DNA from: Allium sativum
Taxonomy: Eukaryota; Streptophyta; Magnoliopsida; Asparagales; Amaryllidaceae
Reading direction: 5' to 3'
Assembly: GCA_030737875.1 (NCBI GenBank)
Contig: CM060918.1
Span: forward strand, 773,878,552-773,942,551
DNA length: 64,000 nucleotides
Shown here: positions 47,561 through 57,703 of the stretch, in pieces
Numbering within the stretch: position 1 is the first letter of the stretch
How the letters are laid out: each line of letters begins with the position of its first letter
Position numbers and translations under genes: made by a program
Notes under the pieces: generated by a model
What the model was told of the DNA's origin: nothing
Databases searched by the model: none
What the model saw: the letters and a program-made list of their open reading frames with translations, nothing else

Positions 47561-47990
47561 CGCATCAGTGTTAGTCATTTCTAAGGGGAATGAAGAGAAG
47601 ACAGTATACACGGATGCTTGTGGTACCGGACTAGGTGCTGTATTGATGCAAGGTGGTAGGGTTGTAGCTTATGCTAGACGGCAATTGAAACCGCATGAGA
47701 AAAGATATCTACCCATGACTTGGAATTGGCAGCGATCGTATTCACGTTGAAGATGTGGAGACATTATCTGTTGGGAGAAAGATTCGAGTTGTTTACCGAT
47801 TACAAGTCGCTGAAGTACCTTTTCTCCCAAAAGGATTTAAATCTTCGTCAGCAAAGATGGTTAGAGTTCTTAGCTTCGTATGATTTCAATATCGCATACA
47901 CACCTAGGAGAGGTAATGTGGTAGCTGATGCCTTGAGTAGGTTACATGCCAGTTTATGTGCTATGTTTCTGGAATGGAAGCAAGTGGAAT
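47561..47990 (+). pseudogene. pol: RNase H domain (degenerate gypsy element)
   Basis: [34 protein letters not shown] carries the first Asp. A frameshift near 47710 moves the reading frame. The domain resumes with [37 protein letters not shown] and ends [11 protein letters not shown]. Confidence 0.9.
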
Positions 47991-49140
47991 ATATCGCAGG
48001 ATATGATTTCAGACCTAAGTGTGAATTAGATCCATCTATGTTAGCAAGCTTGACGATCAGACCAACTTTGATTGACCGGATTGGTTCCAGTCAGAAGGAC
48101 GATCCTAATCTAGTAGAAATCATCTCCAAGGTAAAGATGGGTATCGACGGTGAGGCAACGAACAAGTATAGATTTGATCGAGAAGGATGGCTTTGAAAGA
48201 ATGAGAGGCTAGTTGTACCCAACGTGAATGGATTGAGGGATGAAGTGCTTATAGAATGCCATCACTCAAAACTGACTGTACATCCCGGTGGTAACAAAAT
48301 GTATCGAGATATGAAGCATACCTACTACTGGGAAGGGATGAAGAGAGACGTTGGAAAGTTTATATCCAAGTGCATGAACTGCCAGTTAGTCAAAGCCGAG
48401 CAAAAGAAGCCTACTGGTTTGCTACAACCATTGGAAATTCCCGAATGGAAATGGGAAAAGGTCTCGATCGATTTCATCAACGGTTTACCAAGGACTAGAT
48501 CAGACCATGACGGTATTTGGGTGATTGAGGATCGATTGACCAAAAGTGCAAGGTTTATATAAGTCAAGTCAAATAGAACAGCGACTAAGTTAGTGGAACT
48601 GTATATGAAGTGGGTAGTGAGATTTCATGGAGTACCTAAAGGTATTGTGAGCGACTGAGATCCGTTATTTACTAATGGGTTTTGGAAAAGCTTTCAAGAG
48701 GATTTAGGGTCAGAACTACATCTCTGTACCACATACCATCCTCAAACCGACAGTCAAACAGACAGGATGAATCGTGTATTAGAGGATCTCTTGAGAGCTT
48801 GTATATTGGATTTTGGAGGTTCATAGGATGATCATTTGCATCTAGTGGAGTTCGCATATAGTAATAGTTATCAGTCCAGTATCGGTATGGCTCCATTTGA
48901 AGCTTTGTACGGAAGACCATGAAACTCGCCATTATGTTGGCTAGAAACGGGTGAGAAGTTTTTGCTTGGGCCAGATGTTATAAGAGAAACTTCAGATAAG
49001 ATCAAGGTTATTCAATAGAGAATGAAGGCTGCCCAAGATAGGCAGAAGAGTTATGCTGATAAGAGACGAAGAGAATTGATATTCTCCATTGGAGACTTAG
49101 TATTCGTCAAGATCTCTCCGCTAAAGAATGTGTTTCGATT
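47991..49140 (+). pseudogene. pol: Integrase (degenerate gypsy element)
   Basis: Zinc-binding part HHSKLTVHPGG ... CMNCQ is intact in the frame 48224-48562. The core has the first Asp in SIDFINGLPRT, the second in GIVSD-DPLFTNGFW (interrupted by TGA where Arg CGA is expected) and the Glu region near RMNRVLEDLL, where the expected TERVN reads TDRMN and so has lost the catalytic Glu. Stops occur near 48194, 48560, 48657, 48824, 48920 and 49017. Confidence 0.88.
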
Positions 49141-49516
49141 TAGGAGGAGAGGCAAGTTGGCACCAAGGTTTGTTGGTCCATTTCCAGTTCTCGAGCAAGT
49201 TGGGAATTTAGCATATGAAGTAGAGATACCGAATAAGATGGCAGGAGTTTACAACGTATTTCATGTTTCCCGGTTAAGGAAGTTTGTGCATGACCCTAAT
49301 ATGGCTATTTCACCAGATCAGTTAGATGATATCGAGGTAGAAACCGAGGTGGTTGGGAACAACATACCTATTCGTATTGTCGAGCACGATACGATGCAGC
49401 TTCGAAGGAAGGTGGTGAAACTAGCCAAAGTCCAGTAGGGTGATAATGAGAAAGATTGTACTTGGGAAGCATAGGAGGACATAAGGAAGACGTATCCAGA
49501 ACTCTTTGCCTGGTAA
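49022..49516 (+). pseudogene. pol: Integrase C-terminal part and chromodomain (degenerate gypsy element)
   Basis: Frame 49022-49438: DRQKSYADKRR, IGDLVFVKISPLKNVFRF, KLAPRFVGPFPVLEQVG, VYNVFHVSRLRKF, then chromodomain QLRRKVVKLAKVQ. The chromodomain is completed after a TAG (a Trp in relatives) by GDNEKDCTWEA, another TAG, then EDIRKTYPELFAW and a final TAA at 49514-49516. Confidence 0.9.
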
Positions 49517-49669
49517 GGTTTTAGTACCAATATAACATTCCCTTATTAGTAAAACGCATGCTAGGATAGGCTTGTTGTGTTGTTACGTATGTTGATTGTC
49601 GCTAATGATTGGTAGGCAGGCGAGATTCTTTGTATGTTTTGGTTAAGGAATTTCGGGGACGAAATTTCT

Positions 49670-49682
49670 TAAGGGGGGAGAA
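49670..49682 (+). other. Polypurine tract (degenerate gypsy element)
   Basis: TAAGGGGGGAGAA directly before the 3' LTR, after TTTCGGGGACGAAATTTCT. Confidence 0.92.
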
Positions 49683-51928
49683 TGTAACGACCCGCATTTA
49701 TCGGAGGATCGTAGAATATTTATTTCATTTCCATATGAAGTTGTATAGTCGCGTAACTTTGGAGAACGACTATTGGGGTCATTTCCCATGTTCACTATTT
49801 TTGCCAAATTTTAGATGACCGTTTTGCCCCTGGCGAATCTTGTTTCACCTATAACATTTGATTGGTAAGGAGTTTTGACCTGAAACCACTTCCATTTGAT
49901 TCGGATGATGGTTTAACTTTCTGTAGATTGGCCACATTAATCAAACGGACTTAATGTTTGGGAGATATGGATGAAATAAGGTTTTAAAGGTGAAAAAACA
50001 GCTTAATCGGGCCAAATAGGGTAATTAGCAGCTAAGCCCATTGGGGATTTCGGGATTAGGGTTATATAAGGGCTGGAAAGGGTTAGAGAAACCTTTCTTT
50101 GTCATTTTTACAGCCGCCACTTAGACTTCTTCAACCCTAGCAATGGCCTCCACCTTCTAAAATCATCCTTAATCACTTTCTAATCACATATTAGCCTAAT
50201 CAACATCAAATAAAGGCGGATTAGCATAGAAATTGAGATAGAGCTGCTGGAATACATTGGGATCCATGCCATATCAGTTAGAGTTTCAGATCTGAGATTT
50301 ATTGTGGCTAAGGTGAGTGATTTGCATTGTTCTTCACTAATTACGGTTATTTAGGGGTGATTAGTGTTAATTAACGAAATTATGCATCGTAAAAATCGGG
50401 GAAAATATGTAGAAATTCTTAAATATTATTTTATGCCTCTGTTAGAAATTTGGGTTAATTTGGATATGTTTTGCTAATCGTATGGCTAAATCATGATTAA
50501 GGAGATTAAGGGAAAAACATGGGTTTTAGGTATGTTTGATCCATATTATCATGTCAAGTTGTTGTTTTGGTGTTTATGGTTGATTATACATATTGCTATT
50601 ATTGTTTGAAATGTTTTGTGGATGCATAGGAAAGTTAGAATGGTCGAAAACGTTGTCGAGAGGCAAAATTGTTTGTTGGAAAGTGGTGCAGGTTTTGGGT
50701 CACACGGAGCGATTCCTCGGAGTGCGACTATGGGGAAACGAGCAATTCCTAGGAGAGCGAGTGTGAGAAAGCGAGCGATTCCTAGGAGAGCGACCGTAGG
50801 GAAACGAGCGATTCCTAGGAGAGCGACCGTGGGGGAATTGAGCGATTCCTAGGAGAGCGACCGTGGGGAATCGGGCGATTCCTAGGAGAGCGACTGTGCG
50901 GAAGCGAGCGATTCCTCGGAGAGCGACTATGGGGAGCGAGCGGTTCCTCGTAGTGCGAATGTGAGGAAGCGAGCGATTCCTAGGAGAGCAACTGTGGGGA
51001 GCAAGCGGTTCCTTGGAGTGCGACTGTGAGGAAGCGAGCGATTCCTAGGGAAGCGACAATAATGAGATCTGATCCATGAGAATGCAAGCGAGCCATACAA
51101 GAAGGGGTGAGCGACCGAGCTAGAGAAGGAAGAATGAGCTACCAAGCTAGGGAAGGAAGAGTGAATGGTCTCTATGTAGTATGAACGAGCAATGACGACC
51201 ATGGGTTCTTCTGAAGATCAATTCCAATTCGACCAAAATCCGAGATGCAAAGGTAGTCCAAAGGAGAAATTAGAACTCAAGATCCAGATGTGAACCAATG
51301 AGTTAACTTCCACGTATGATATATATAGCTTTGGTTCACCCCGAAGAGACATATTAGCGGCTATGGATCATCGCAATGGGATCATTATGACTTCCAAAGG
51401 CAAGTGATCGTAGCGTGACTATGAGCCAGCGCAGTGGAGTCGTCATGACTCCAAAGGGGTAAAGTGGACATAGCAAAGGATTGGCAGCTGTGGATCGGTG
51501 CAATGGGGTCATTGTGACGCCCATGGGCAAAGTGATCGCAGCAAAGGATTGGGTAACAAAAGTGGTGGATATCATATGCTTTACGCACCGAGCAAGAGAT
51601 GTGAGGATGATTGCTATGTTTGATATTTGCTATCTCTATGTCATGCACATTCCCATATTACCTTTATACTTTATGTTAGTGTTACCTTAGAGTACAGTAC
51701 AACTTGTTGTGCTAACTCTTTGGTTGCAGGTCTAGGTTTAGGTATGATTTATTTATACCTGTTAATGTTCTATTTTACTGCTTACCGCTCATACCAGACT
51801 TATGTCTGACCCAGAGTTTTATGTCTCTTCTTATTACTCTAGGTGCTCTTAAACAGGCAGACTAGAGACAAGTTAGGTGGTATGCATGAGTAGTTGTACT
51901 GGAGACGAGCAGAAGGCTTCCACGTATG

Positions 51929-51968
<40 letters not shown>

Positions 51969-52316
51969 TCTCCCTGTGTTGTTGATGATCACTGCTTTGG
52001 GTATTAGTAGTGCACCTTTTCTATTTTGCTTTAGAGACAGTATTTTAAAGTTGTAATAATGATGGTTATGGATCATAAGCTGTATTTTTGATTCCGCTAC
52101 TATGATGGTTTAGTTTTCAGCTTATGCACTGTCTCGCCTGTTTTATATCAAAGTTATGTTATTATTATATTTTATCCCATGCGCTGTGAGATATAATATA
52201 GGTTCTTTGATGATTAATAGTTTCAAATCCTTTTCCTTTAGTGATTGTCCCTGCTATTCGGCATCGGCACAATGCATTTCGGAGAAATGTCGACTGGTCC
52301 GGGGCGGGCCGTCACA
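49683..52316 (+). repeat. 3' LTR of the degenerate gypsy element
   Basis: TGTAACGACCCGCATT...GGCGGGCCGTCACA, 2,634 bp, with a TATA box at 50062-50071, a minisatellite at 50705-51055 and an AT-dinucleotide tract at about 51929-51967. The shorter minisatellite explains much of its 109-bp shortfall against the 5' LTR. Confidence 0.92.
50705..51055 (+). repeat. 33-bp minisatellite in the 3' LTR
   Basis: About 10-11 units of the repeat described at 43185-43675, with the same AGCGATTCCTAGGAGAGCGA core. Confidence 0.9.
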
Positions 52317-52321
52317 GAGTT

Positions 52322-55300
52322 AGTCTGGAGTGTATTAGAGTGAACTGGAATTTTAGATGATTTCAGACGTCTTCTTGAAATTGGTTAAAATGACGTGAAT
52401 CGTTCAAATGGAATGGATGGTAAGTTAACTCACTCACTTTTTGGAGTACTATATTATCATATCGTATAACATAAATATCTATTGTTGGATCTGTATTTAG
52501 TTGTGTGATACATTTTTTTTGTTCTGGTTGATTTGTTGATTTACTACTTTGTTGGTGGTTTTCAATGCATATTCCGTCTATGAATGTATGATCTTTGACA
52601 TTATGTTCATTTAATCGGAAGATTCATCTTAAATGAATAATATTATATATGTTTTAAATGCACATAAATAACCATTTTATTGCACGGTACTATAATAAGA
52701 AAGCGGACTGGGCATAGCGGATTATGTCGCGATGGAACATTCCGAGATCTACTCATATATGTGTGGTTATTACGGGATTTACAAATTCCTCAAGTTTACT
52801 CATAACTTTCTAATTCATACATTCATCTATATTTACATTTTCTGCATTTTTTGGTTATGTTCGTTTATCAACCGAATTTACTTATGTCTGTTCCCAAAAT
52901 TTATTATATTGTCAATGATTGAAGTAAATTAAACATCTTGTTTAATATAAGCTTGTGGTTTTCATAGAATCGATATTTGAATAAAATTATCATTTTAACT
53001 AATGATTTATATAAATTTATTTATTACTTAAGTTAATAGTAATGTGATTCAATTATCTATTTTAATAAATGATAACTGAATCTGATTTTGCATAAGTAAC
53101 AAACTGAGAATTGATTACTGACTCTAATCAATGATGTTATAATTGAATTAATTATTATAGTTATTAGAAGTTTATTTTAATTAATGATTAATTGAAACTT
53201 AATAATCGTTTAAATAAATTATGCTTTAGTTCTTATAACTTACTTTAACTGATGAAATTTTGATTTAATTGATTTATTTTTACTAAGTTGCTTTTAAAGG
53301 TGAAAATCAATTGATTTAACGAAATGAGAAACCTAAATTAATTGGTTGAGTAAAAAGGATTCAAGAATAAATTAACTAATTTAGAAAAAAGGTTTAAACC
53401 TTAATTTAATTAAGTTACAACTGTTTGTGTGTAACAGATTTATTGATTATAAATATCATTAGTGTGATTATCTATCCTTTTGAGATAATTAATATTTTTC
53501 GAAACTTATAATCAATTTTTGTAGTTGGTTTATTTTTCTTTTAAGAATGTTAAAAGAGGGTTTTTAAGTTATAAAAGGAATTTTATAAATCACCTTTCTT
53601 GATGATCAATGTTAACTTTAGCATATTAAAGTAATTAAATCTAATTTATTATCCCTTAGGGATAAATAATACTGTTTAAGTCGTATAAATGATAGTTTTA
53701 AATAAGAATGTCCTTTCTGAATAGAAATGATTTGAAATTTAATCAAAGTGTATAGTGTGTTAGGTTTTTGTCGAGAACGATGTTTTGAAGTTACATTGTT
53801 TTCGACTTTAGCTTTAAATACACTTAGAATAATAATTTTCTCTTTGATACTAATTTTTAAAATAGTATTGTTAAAAGTGCTTCCTTTCAAATATATAGAA
53901 TGTGAAAACTAAGCATAAGTTCGAGTTGTGAAGTTAAAAGTTTTCGATATGAAAATAAATTTCCATAAATGATATCGCTTTTATGGAAAACATTCAGTTA
54001 TACTCTTATCGTTAGAGGTTGAAGTATAAAAGCTTTCTCCAATCTCAAAGTTTAAAAAACATTGTCTGGACGATGCCTAGAGGTAACATTACCTCAACTA
54101 GTCTAACCTTATTTTTAACCAAGAGATAGTATAAGTTTGTGATCGACGAATAACAGTAAGAGATTGTGATTTAATTTCCATATACGATCATTTTGAATAT
54201 TCCTAATTGTTGATTTAACAATATTGTTTCAGTTTTCTTGAGTTGTATCGCCAAATCAAAAAGATTTGTTGCTCTTTGAGCATTGTATCCTTTGTTGACA
54301 ACAGCTAAACCAAAACAGTGGGTGGAAGTTAAGCTATATGCGGTTGCTCCCATTAGGATATTATCACGTGCACTCTAGATTGGATTCAGTCCTGTTTGCG
54401 CGCAAATGCGAAGTACTCAGATTCTCGGATTTGTACGGGGTCTGGCTTGAAGCTTTCCAAGAGACAGCATAGTTCTCGGTATATTCTAGAGGTATACTTT
54501 CGGTTAGGGAAGAGCACTCTCCTAATCATTATTTGTTTGGAAAATTTCTCATTCGAATCTTAAATTATAAGCTTTCCTATGTTTATTTTGCATCATGAAG
54601 GTATAAATCTTTCGCGATGTTTAACTAATTTAATCCATGGTGAGATTTGATGTTTTTATGATTGAACTAAATCCATGTTAATGGTGCGTCCCATTTCTTT
54701 GAAAATTTTACTTTTTCCTTGTTTTATCCATATTTTTGGATCAGTTTCTTAGTTTCCATCGGGAAGTGTTGTGAACTCTTCTCCATGGGGTGTTGTACTG
54801 TTATAACTTATATGTTAGCAAAATTTTACTTATGACGCCTATTCCTTGTTCTTTCGGTGACGTGGTTTTGTGTTGATGTTTATTCATATATGTTATTCTT
54901 GTGAGGTAAAAACCAATTTTGCGGTCAACGGCGCGATCTCATAGAATTATTGTACAATTCCTGTTACTTATGTTTTCCGATGTTGGTATTCCAGACTGAT
55001 CCGTGTATTATTTTGTTATAATACTCGGGTCAGTCCGAGCTTATTTCTAGGTTGTCTTCAGTCAAATGTAGAGCTCATGGAGTAGAATTGGAAGTTTGCT
55101 TGTCGTGTCATTTTATTTCTGCTGTATTTTATTTTTTCTATTAGCATTTGTAAGGTCAAAATTTTACAATTGTCCCGCTGATTGGATTTGTAATTTACTC
55201 TGATATGCATTGTACCTTAGAGTGATAGTTCTTCGGTCATTATTATCATTTTATGTTTTTGTTTCCGCTATGAGATTCTGTGTTTCTTCTGTTCTTTCAT

Positions 55301-55409
55301 TTCTTTTTAACCTAATAGTCTACAATTTCAACGATTGGACGTTCGATATCTAATTACAATGGTAGTATTTAGTATAGACTTTCGATGGTCGGGAAGGTGG
55401 GTCGTTACA
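52322..55409 (+). mobile_element. 3' LTR of element Y, segment 4 of 4
   Basis: From the degenerate gypsy element to AAGGTGGGTCGTTACA (LTR-type end at 55409). Contents: AT-rich sequence with a degenerate repeat based on TTTTAATAAATGAT (about 52980-53300), then unique-looking AT-rich sequence. No gene motif; open frames at 53618-53890 and 54171-54353 have no recognised domain. The next bases (TCGTC, 55410-55414) would be its target duplication, whose partner lies left of the window. Confidence 0.55.
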
Positions 55410-55690
55410 TCGTCGTTTTCATAAATCGTGCTTTAAGTGCGGCTATCAGGAACACTTTATTCAAGATTGTCCCAACCATCTCATTCGTCGTAATTGCAAA
55501 CGTGAGGGACATTAGTTTTCCCAGTTCCCCGAACCTGGAAATTCTACTAAATCTACGGAACTCAACGGGACAGATGCTTCTAGTGGATCCCTACAGTTAT
55601 GTGGTCCTCTTCTTTATTCTTGAGTATTTTATTATATTTCTTGATTATGTTGTCCTAAATCCTTATTGATAATGAGTGGGCAACGACTTT
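55410..55690 (+). pseudogene. gag: Gag zinc-knuckle remnant of old element X
   Basis: Starting near 55427 one frame reads HKSCFKCGYQEHFIQDCPNH, a complete CCHC zinc knuckle with spacing C-x2-C-x4-H-x4-C. A second, decayed knuckle follows (RRNCKREGH, a stop, then FSQFPEPGN), where the last Cys appears as Phe. This is the nucleocapsid end of a retroelement gag. It begins directly at the Y LTR end, so Y inserted into this gene and the N-terminal part lies left of the window. The frame continues as a Ser/Thr-rich linker to about 55620. Confidence 0.75.
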
Positions 55691-55692
55691 GG

Positions 55693-56128
55693 ACTGACGG
55701 GTCTCTCAATATAAAATTACTTGGTAGCTTTGGCCATTAGTCTGATGATCATTTGTTGATGCATGTAAAGATTCCTTCTTAGGATCCATTTGACGTATTA
55801 GCTGATTTTGTTGTCGTTCAACGTTTCAGATCCAATTTATGATGATTTTGTGATGTTAAATCTTTTCTCATAGCTTGGGACCAATATCGATGTTTATTGT
55901 ATGTAGGGAGCACTAATAAATTTATCTAACTCTCACGTGAGTTTTGTTTATTGAGCTTTGAAGAAATTATCATGTTGTTCTTTGGTGTTTGGAGATTGTG
56001 CATAGGTGCTTAACGTTGAAGCTGAGCACCCGTTGTTGGGGGTAAACTCCAACATAACCCTATCGGATTGCTAATGCGACCCTCTTTTAATAGCGATAAC
56101 ATGCATCATAGGCCTCATGTTGAGTTGT
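55693..56128 (+). repeat. Direct repeat DR1, about 436 bp
   Basis: Aligns along its length with 56966-57392. Shared anchors include AATATAAAATTACTTGG, GATGTTGAATCTTTTCTCATAG-like and CATAGGCCTCATGTTGAG segments. One frame at about 55900 reads YVGSTNKFI, loosely like the retroelement protease segment DGGSTHNFI. This would fit its place some 150 codons after the zinc knuckle, but with a Tyr where Asp is required. Confidence 0.8.
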
Positions 56129-56965
56129 CCTTATTGTTGTCTTAGCCTGATGAATTTTTGCTAAGTGCTAGTGCACTGTTATGCCTATTTCCTCCTGGTT
56201 TTCACTTGCATGATGACTATGGGTATTGATACCATTAGAGGCTTATCTAGAAGCCAAAATTGTGTTGCATTAGTGTTACATTTTAGATGAATTTTCGTGC
56301 ACATTTTATGTGTCTTATGGTTTCTTTTTAAGGGTGGATTTTCACAAATGATGCACGTTTTTAAAGAGCTATTTTTTGATGAATTATATATATATAGCTT
56401 TGAGATAAATATAATTCTCCCTGATTTAGTTTTAAATAGTAAAATCATCTCATATCAATAGTATTACCAATATTTTGGTAATATAAAGACCTTCAAAGAA
56501 ATAATCCAAGTTTTTAAAAACCATTTTTATAACTTCGTTTTCAAAAAACTAAATATTTTCCATATACAAAATTATACGTTTTTGCAGACTTCGAGAAGGC
56601 AAGAACGTAATTTAAAATATGTATTTAATTGCGTGGTACGGGACATGTAGATTAATTATACCTAGTAATTCCAGACTCCTCGGTTGATGCAAGTATTTTT
56701 CTAGTACGGAGTAGGCTGTCTTGTGATGAATCGATTAGTGAAATGTGCGGTACGTGACATATTCTTTGTTTTTCCAGTACTTTGGGCTTTTGGGTTCTAT
56801 GTATGTAAATATACATATAACATTGTTTGGTGTCTGGTGAAGGCAGTTGGCCAAGATAAGGGTTGTTTATCTCTTATTCATATATCGAGTTGTTGGGTTT
56901 CGATGTAGACAGCTGTGAATCTCACAATTTATAATGTTGTCAAATTAACGGGCCGCTGTTGAGGG
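56129..56965 (+). other. Spacer between direct repeats, no gene recognised
   Basis: AT-rich. Open frames at 56448-56185 (minus) and 56723-56908 (plus) show no motif. Possibly further decayed pol of element X or a separate insertion. Confidence 0.4.
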
Positions 56966-57392
56966 ATGACGAATCTCTTAATATAAAATTACTTGGCATT
57001 CTTTGGCCATCAATTTAATGATCTTTTATTGATGCATGTGCAGATTCTTGTTTTGGATCCATTTATGTGTTAGTTGATTTTATTGTTGTTCGATGTTTTG
57101 GATTCAATTTATGGTGATTAGGTGATGTTGAATCTTTTCTCATAGCCTAAGAGCCATCTGGATTTTTATTATATGTGGTAAGCACTGATAATTTTATCAA
57201 ACCCTCAAATGAGTTTAGTACATTGATCTTTGAGGGAATTCTTTTGTTGTTCTTTGGTGTACGGAGATTGTGATATCTTAACTCCGAAGCTGAGCATCCA
57301 TTATTGGGGGTAAACTCTAACATGACCCTATCGGATTGCCTATATGACCCTTTAATAGCGATAACTGTCTCATAGGCCTCATGTTGAGCTGT
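56966..57392 (+). repeat. Direct repeat DR2, about 427 bp
   Basis: Second copy of 55693-56128, with numerous substitutions and small indels, so the duplication is old. The protease-like segment here reads YVVSTDNFI. Confidence 0.8.
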
Positions 57393-57684
57393 ATTAATGA
57401 ATATTCATTCTCATCTCGAGAAAGAGTTAACTTATATGAAGTTATTCACTGCTTATTATCCTATCTACTCACTTTTAAACTAGCCTGACCCTTATATTGA
57501 ATTGCTCGGTTCACACCGAGATTTCATAGGTCATCACTTGTCATTGATATATGTTAGTCAGTTTGCACTTGGATCATGTGGTATTTTGGGGCACTTAGAT
57601 AGTCTGTTTAGAGTAGTCGTATAGTGATGGTCCATGCACTTAGATCTATTTAAATATCTAATCGTTAAAATACAGGCCTTTACA
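57393..57684 (-). mobile_element. Putative 3' LTR start of minus-strand element Z
   Basis: On the minus strand an LTR-like TGTAAAGGCCTG begins at 57684, directly after a polypurine tract. I could not find where this LTR ends on the left; it may reach into the region I assign to X. A perfect 14-bp palindrome AATGAATATTCATT is at 57396-57409. Confidence 0.4.
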
Positions 57685-57703
57685 TTCTTCCTTCCTTAAA
57701 AGG
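57685..57703 (-). other. Polypurine tract of element Z
   Basis: The minus strand reads CCTTTTAAGGAAGGAAGAA before TGTAAAGG, preceded by CTTCGTCCTTGAGGATATCTGGAACATAA. This is the decayed form of the block before plant gypsy 3' LTRs. Confidence 0.65.

Larger units (their letters stand above)
42187..52316 (+). mobile_element. Degenerate Ty3/gypsy chromovirus, plus strand
   Basis: 10,130 bp with LTRs 42187-44929 (2,743 bp) and 49683-52316 (2,634 bp), flanked by GAGTT (42182-42186, 52317-52321). Gag, protease, RT, RNase H, integrase and chromodomain follow in gypsy order. About 15 or more in-frame stops, two frameshifts (near 45710 and 47710), mutated zinc-knuckle Cys residues and a mutated RT catalytic Asp make it inactive. 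Its LTRs share no obvious homology with the other families here, so it is a separate lineage. Confidence 0.93.

Noticed and set aside
52732..52932. 66-codon hydrophobic ORF as a small membrane protein
   Set aside because: Phe/Ile/Tyr richness follows from AT-rich DNA. No start context or conservation; inside the Y LTR.
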